Positions 13,673 through 13,800 of a stretch of DNA of 13,800 bases are shown here, piece by piece. A program made the position numbers and the translations under genes. This DNA is from Clostridium sp. UBA4746 (GTDB lineage Bacteria > Bacillota > Clostridia > Clostridiales > Clostridiaceae), in contig DHIM01000003.1 in NCBI GenBank assembly GCA_002403785.1, forward strand, positions 1-13,800, in the 5' to 3' direction. The notes beneath the pieces were generated by a model. That model saw only the letters and a list, made by a program, of their open reading frames with translations, was not told the DNA's origin and searched no databases. Each line of letters starts with the position of its first letter. Positions within the stretch are counted from its first letter, which is position 1.

Positions 13673-13701
13673 ATAATAGATAAGTATACAAAAAACTTCA
13701 A
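13673..13701 (-). promoter_or_regulatory. Sigma-A promoter of the ligase-like gene
   Basis: On the minus strand TTGAAG (13701-13696), a 17-nt spacer and TATTAT (13678-13673) match 4/6 and 5/6 of the consensus. The start point is expected near 13666, at the edge of the palindrome. This also argues against a translation start at 13701. Confidence 0.65.
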
Positions 13702-13753
13702 TAAAAAAAAGAATTGTTAACACTTTGTCTTTATTATTGGCAACTTTATGATT

Positions 13754-13800
13754 TATAATGCGCATAAACTTTAATTTAATTAAAGTTTATGCGCATTATA
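13754..13800. repeat. 47-bp perfect palindrome at the right edge
   Basis: Bases 13754-13776 are the exact complement of 13778-13800 around a single central T. It begins TATAATGCGC and ends GCGCATTATA. It may extend beyond the window. It lies about 50 bp upstream of the ligase promoter. A terminator for a minus-strand gene to the right is the simplest reading, but no U-run follows within the window. Confidence 0.75.

Noticed and set aside
13639..13701. Upstream TTG start for the ligase-like gene at 13701
   Set aside because: It has no SD, it coincides with the -35 box, and the extra residues would encode the promoter and operator. AGGAGG marks the ATG at 13638.
13553..13765. 70-codon minus-strand frame overlapping the ligase-like start
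   Set aside because: It is out of frame with a clear membrane protein gene, runs across its promoter, and has a low-complexity Ile/Tyr-rich composition.
1..13800. CRISPR array, tRNA/rRNA genes, insertion sequence or prophage
   Set aside because: No regularly spaced repeats, tRNA-like cloverleaf, rRNA sequence, transposase or integrase was found on either strand.

Overview
The window is A+T-rich, low-GC Gram-positive DNA and looks like the origin-proximal region of a spore-forming Clostridium-type chromosome. The evidence is soj/parA, spo0J/parB and a perfect parS site at the left, spore genes (yyaC, a ytvI-like gene), the rpsF-ssb-rpsR cluster, strong AGGAGG-type Shine-Dalgarno (SD) sites, TTG starts and many stem-loop terminators. 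I cannot name the species.

Positions 77-2239 (+) hold the chromosome segregation operon: parA, parB, parS directly after the parB stop codon, and a DUF4446 membrane-anchored protein. Positions 2479-5348 (-) hold a class V aminotransferase/cysteine desulfurase-like gene, a YtvI/AI-2E-family membrane protein and yyaC. Between the last two is a hairpin whose 3' arm is the yyaC ribosome binding site. A sigma-F-like promoter appears to begin transcription beyond the 5' arm, so transcript origin could decide whether yyaC is translated.

Positions 5651-7397 (+) hold a DUF3343 (putative Se/S carrier-like) gene divergent from the desulfurase-like gene, a DUF951 zinc-ribbon-like gene, and the rpsF-ssb-rpsR operon. 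That operon has a near-ideal promoter, an S6:S18-type autoregulatory leader and an intrinsic terminator.

From 7398 the order no longer looks like a conserved origin cluster. It comprises single genes separated by strong terminators: a GNAT acetyltransferase (-), a DUF2156 protein (-), a CNNM/CorC-HlyC transporter (+), a short DEAD-box RNA helicase (-) and an O-antigen-ligase/Wzy-type polytopic membrane protein (-). The last has a perfect 16-bp palindrome (TGTGA-N6-TCACA) where its transcript should start. A perfect 47-bp palindrome reaches the right edge.

No tRNA, rRNA, CRISPR array, transposase or phage gene was seen. I found no whole new multi-gene system. The most interesting signals are regulatory: the yyaC SD-occluding hairpin with its promoter, the ligase operator, the duplicated promoter-like element before the DUF2156 gene, and the divergent desulfurase-like/Se-S-carrier pair.
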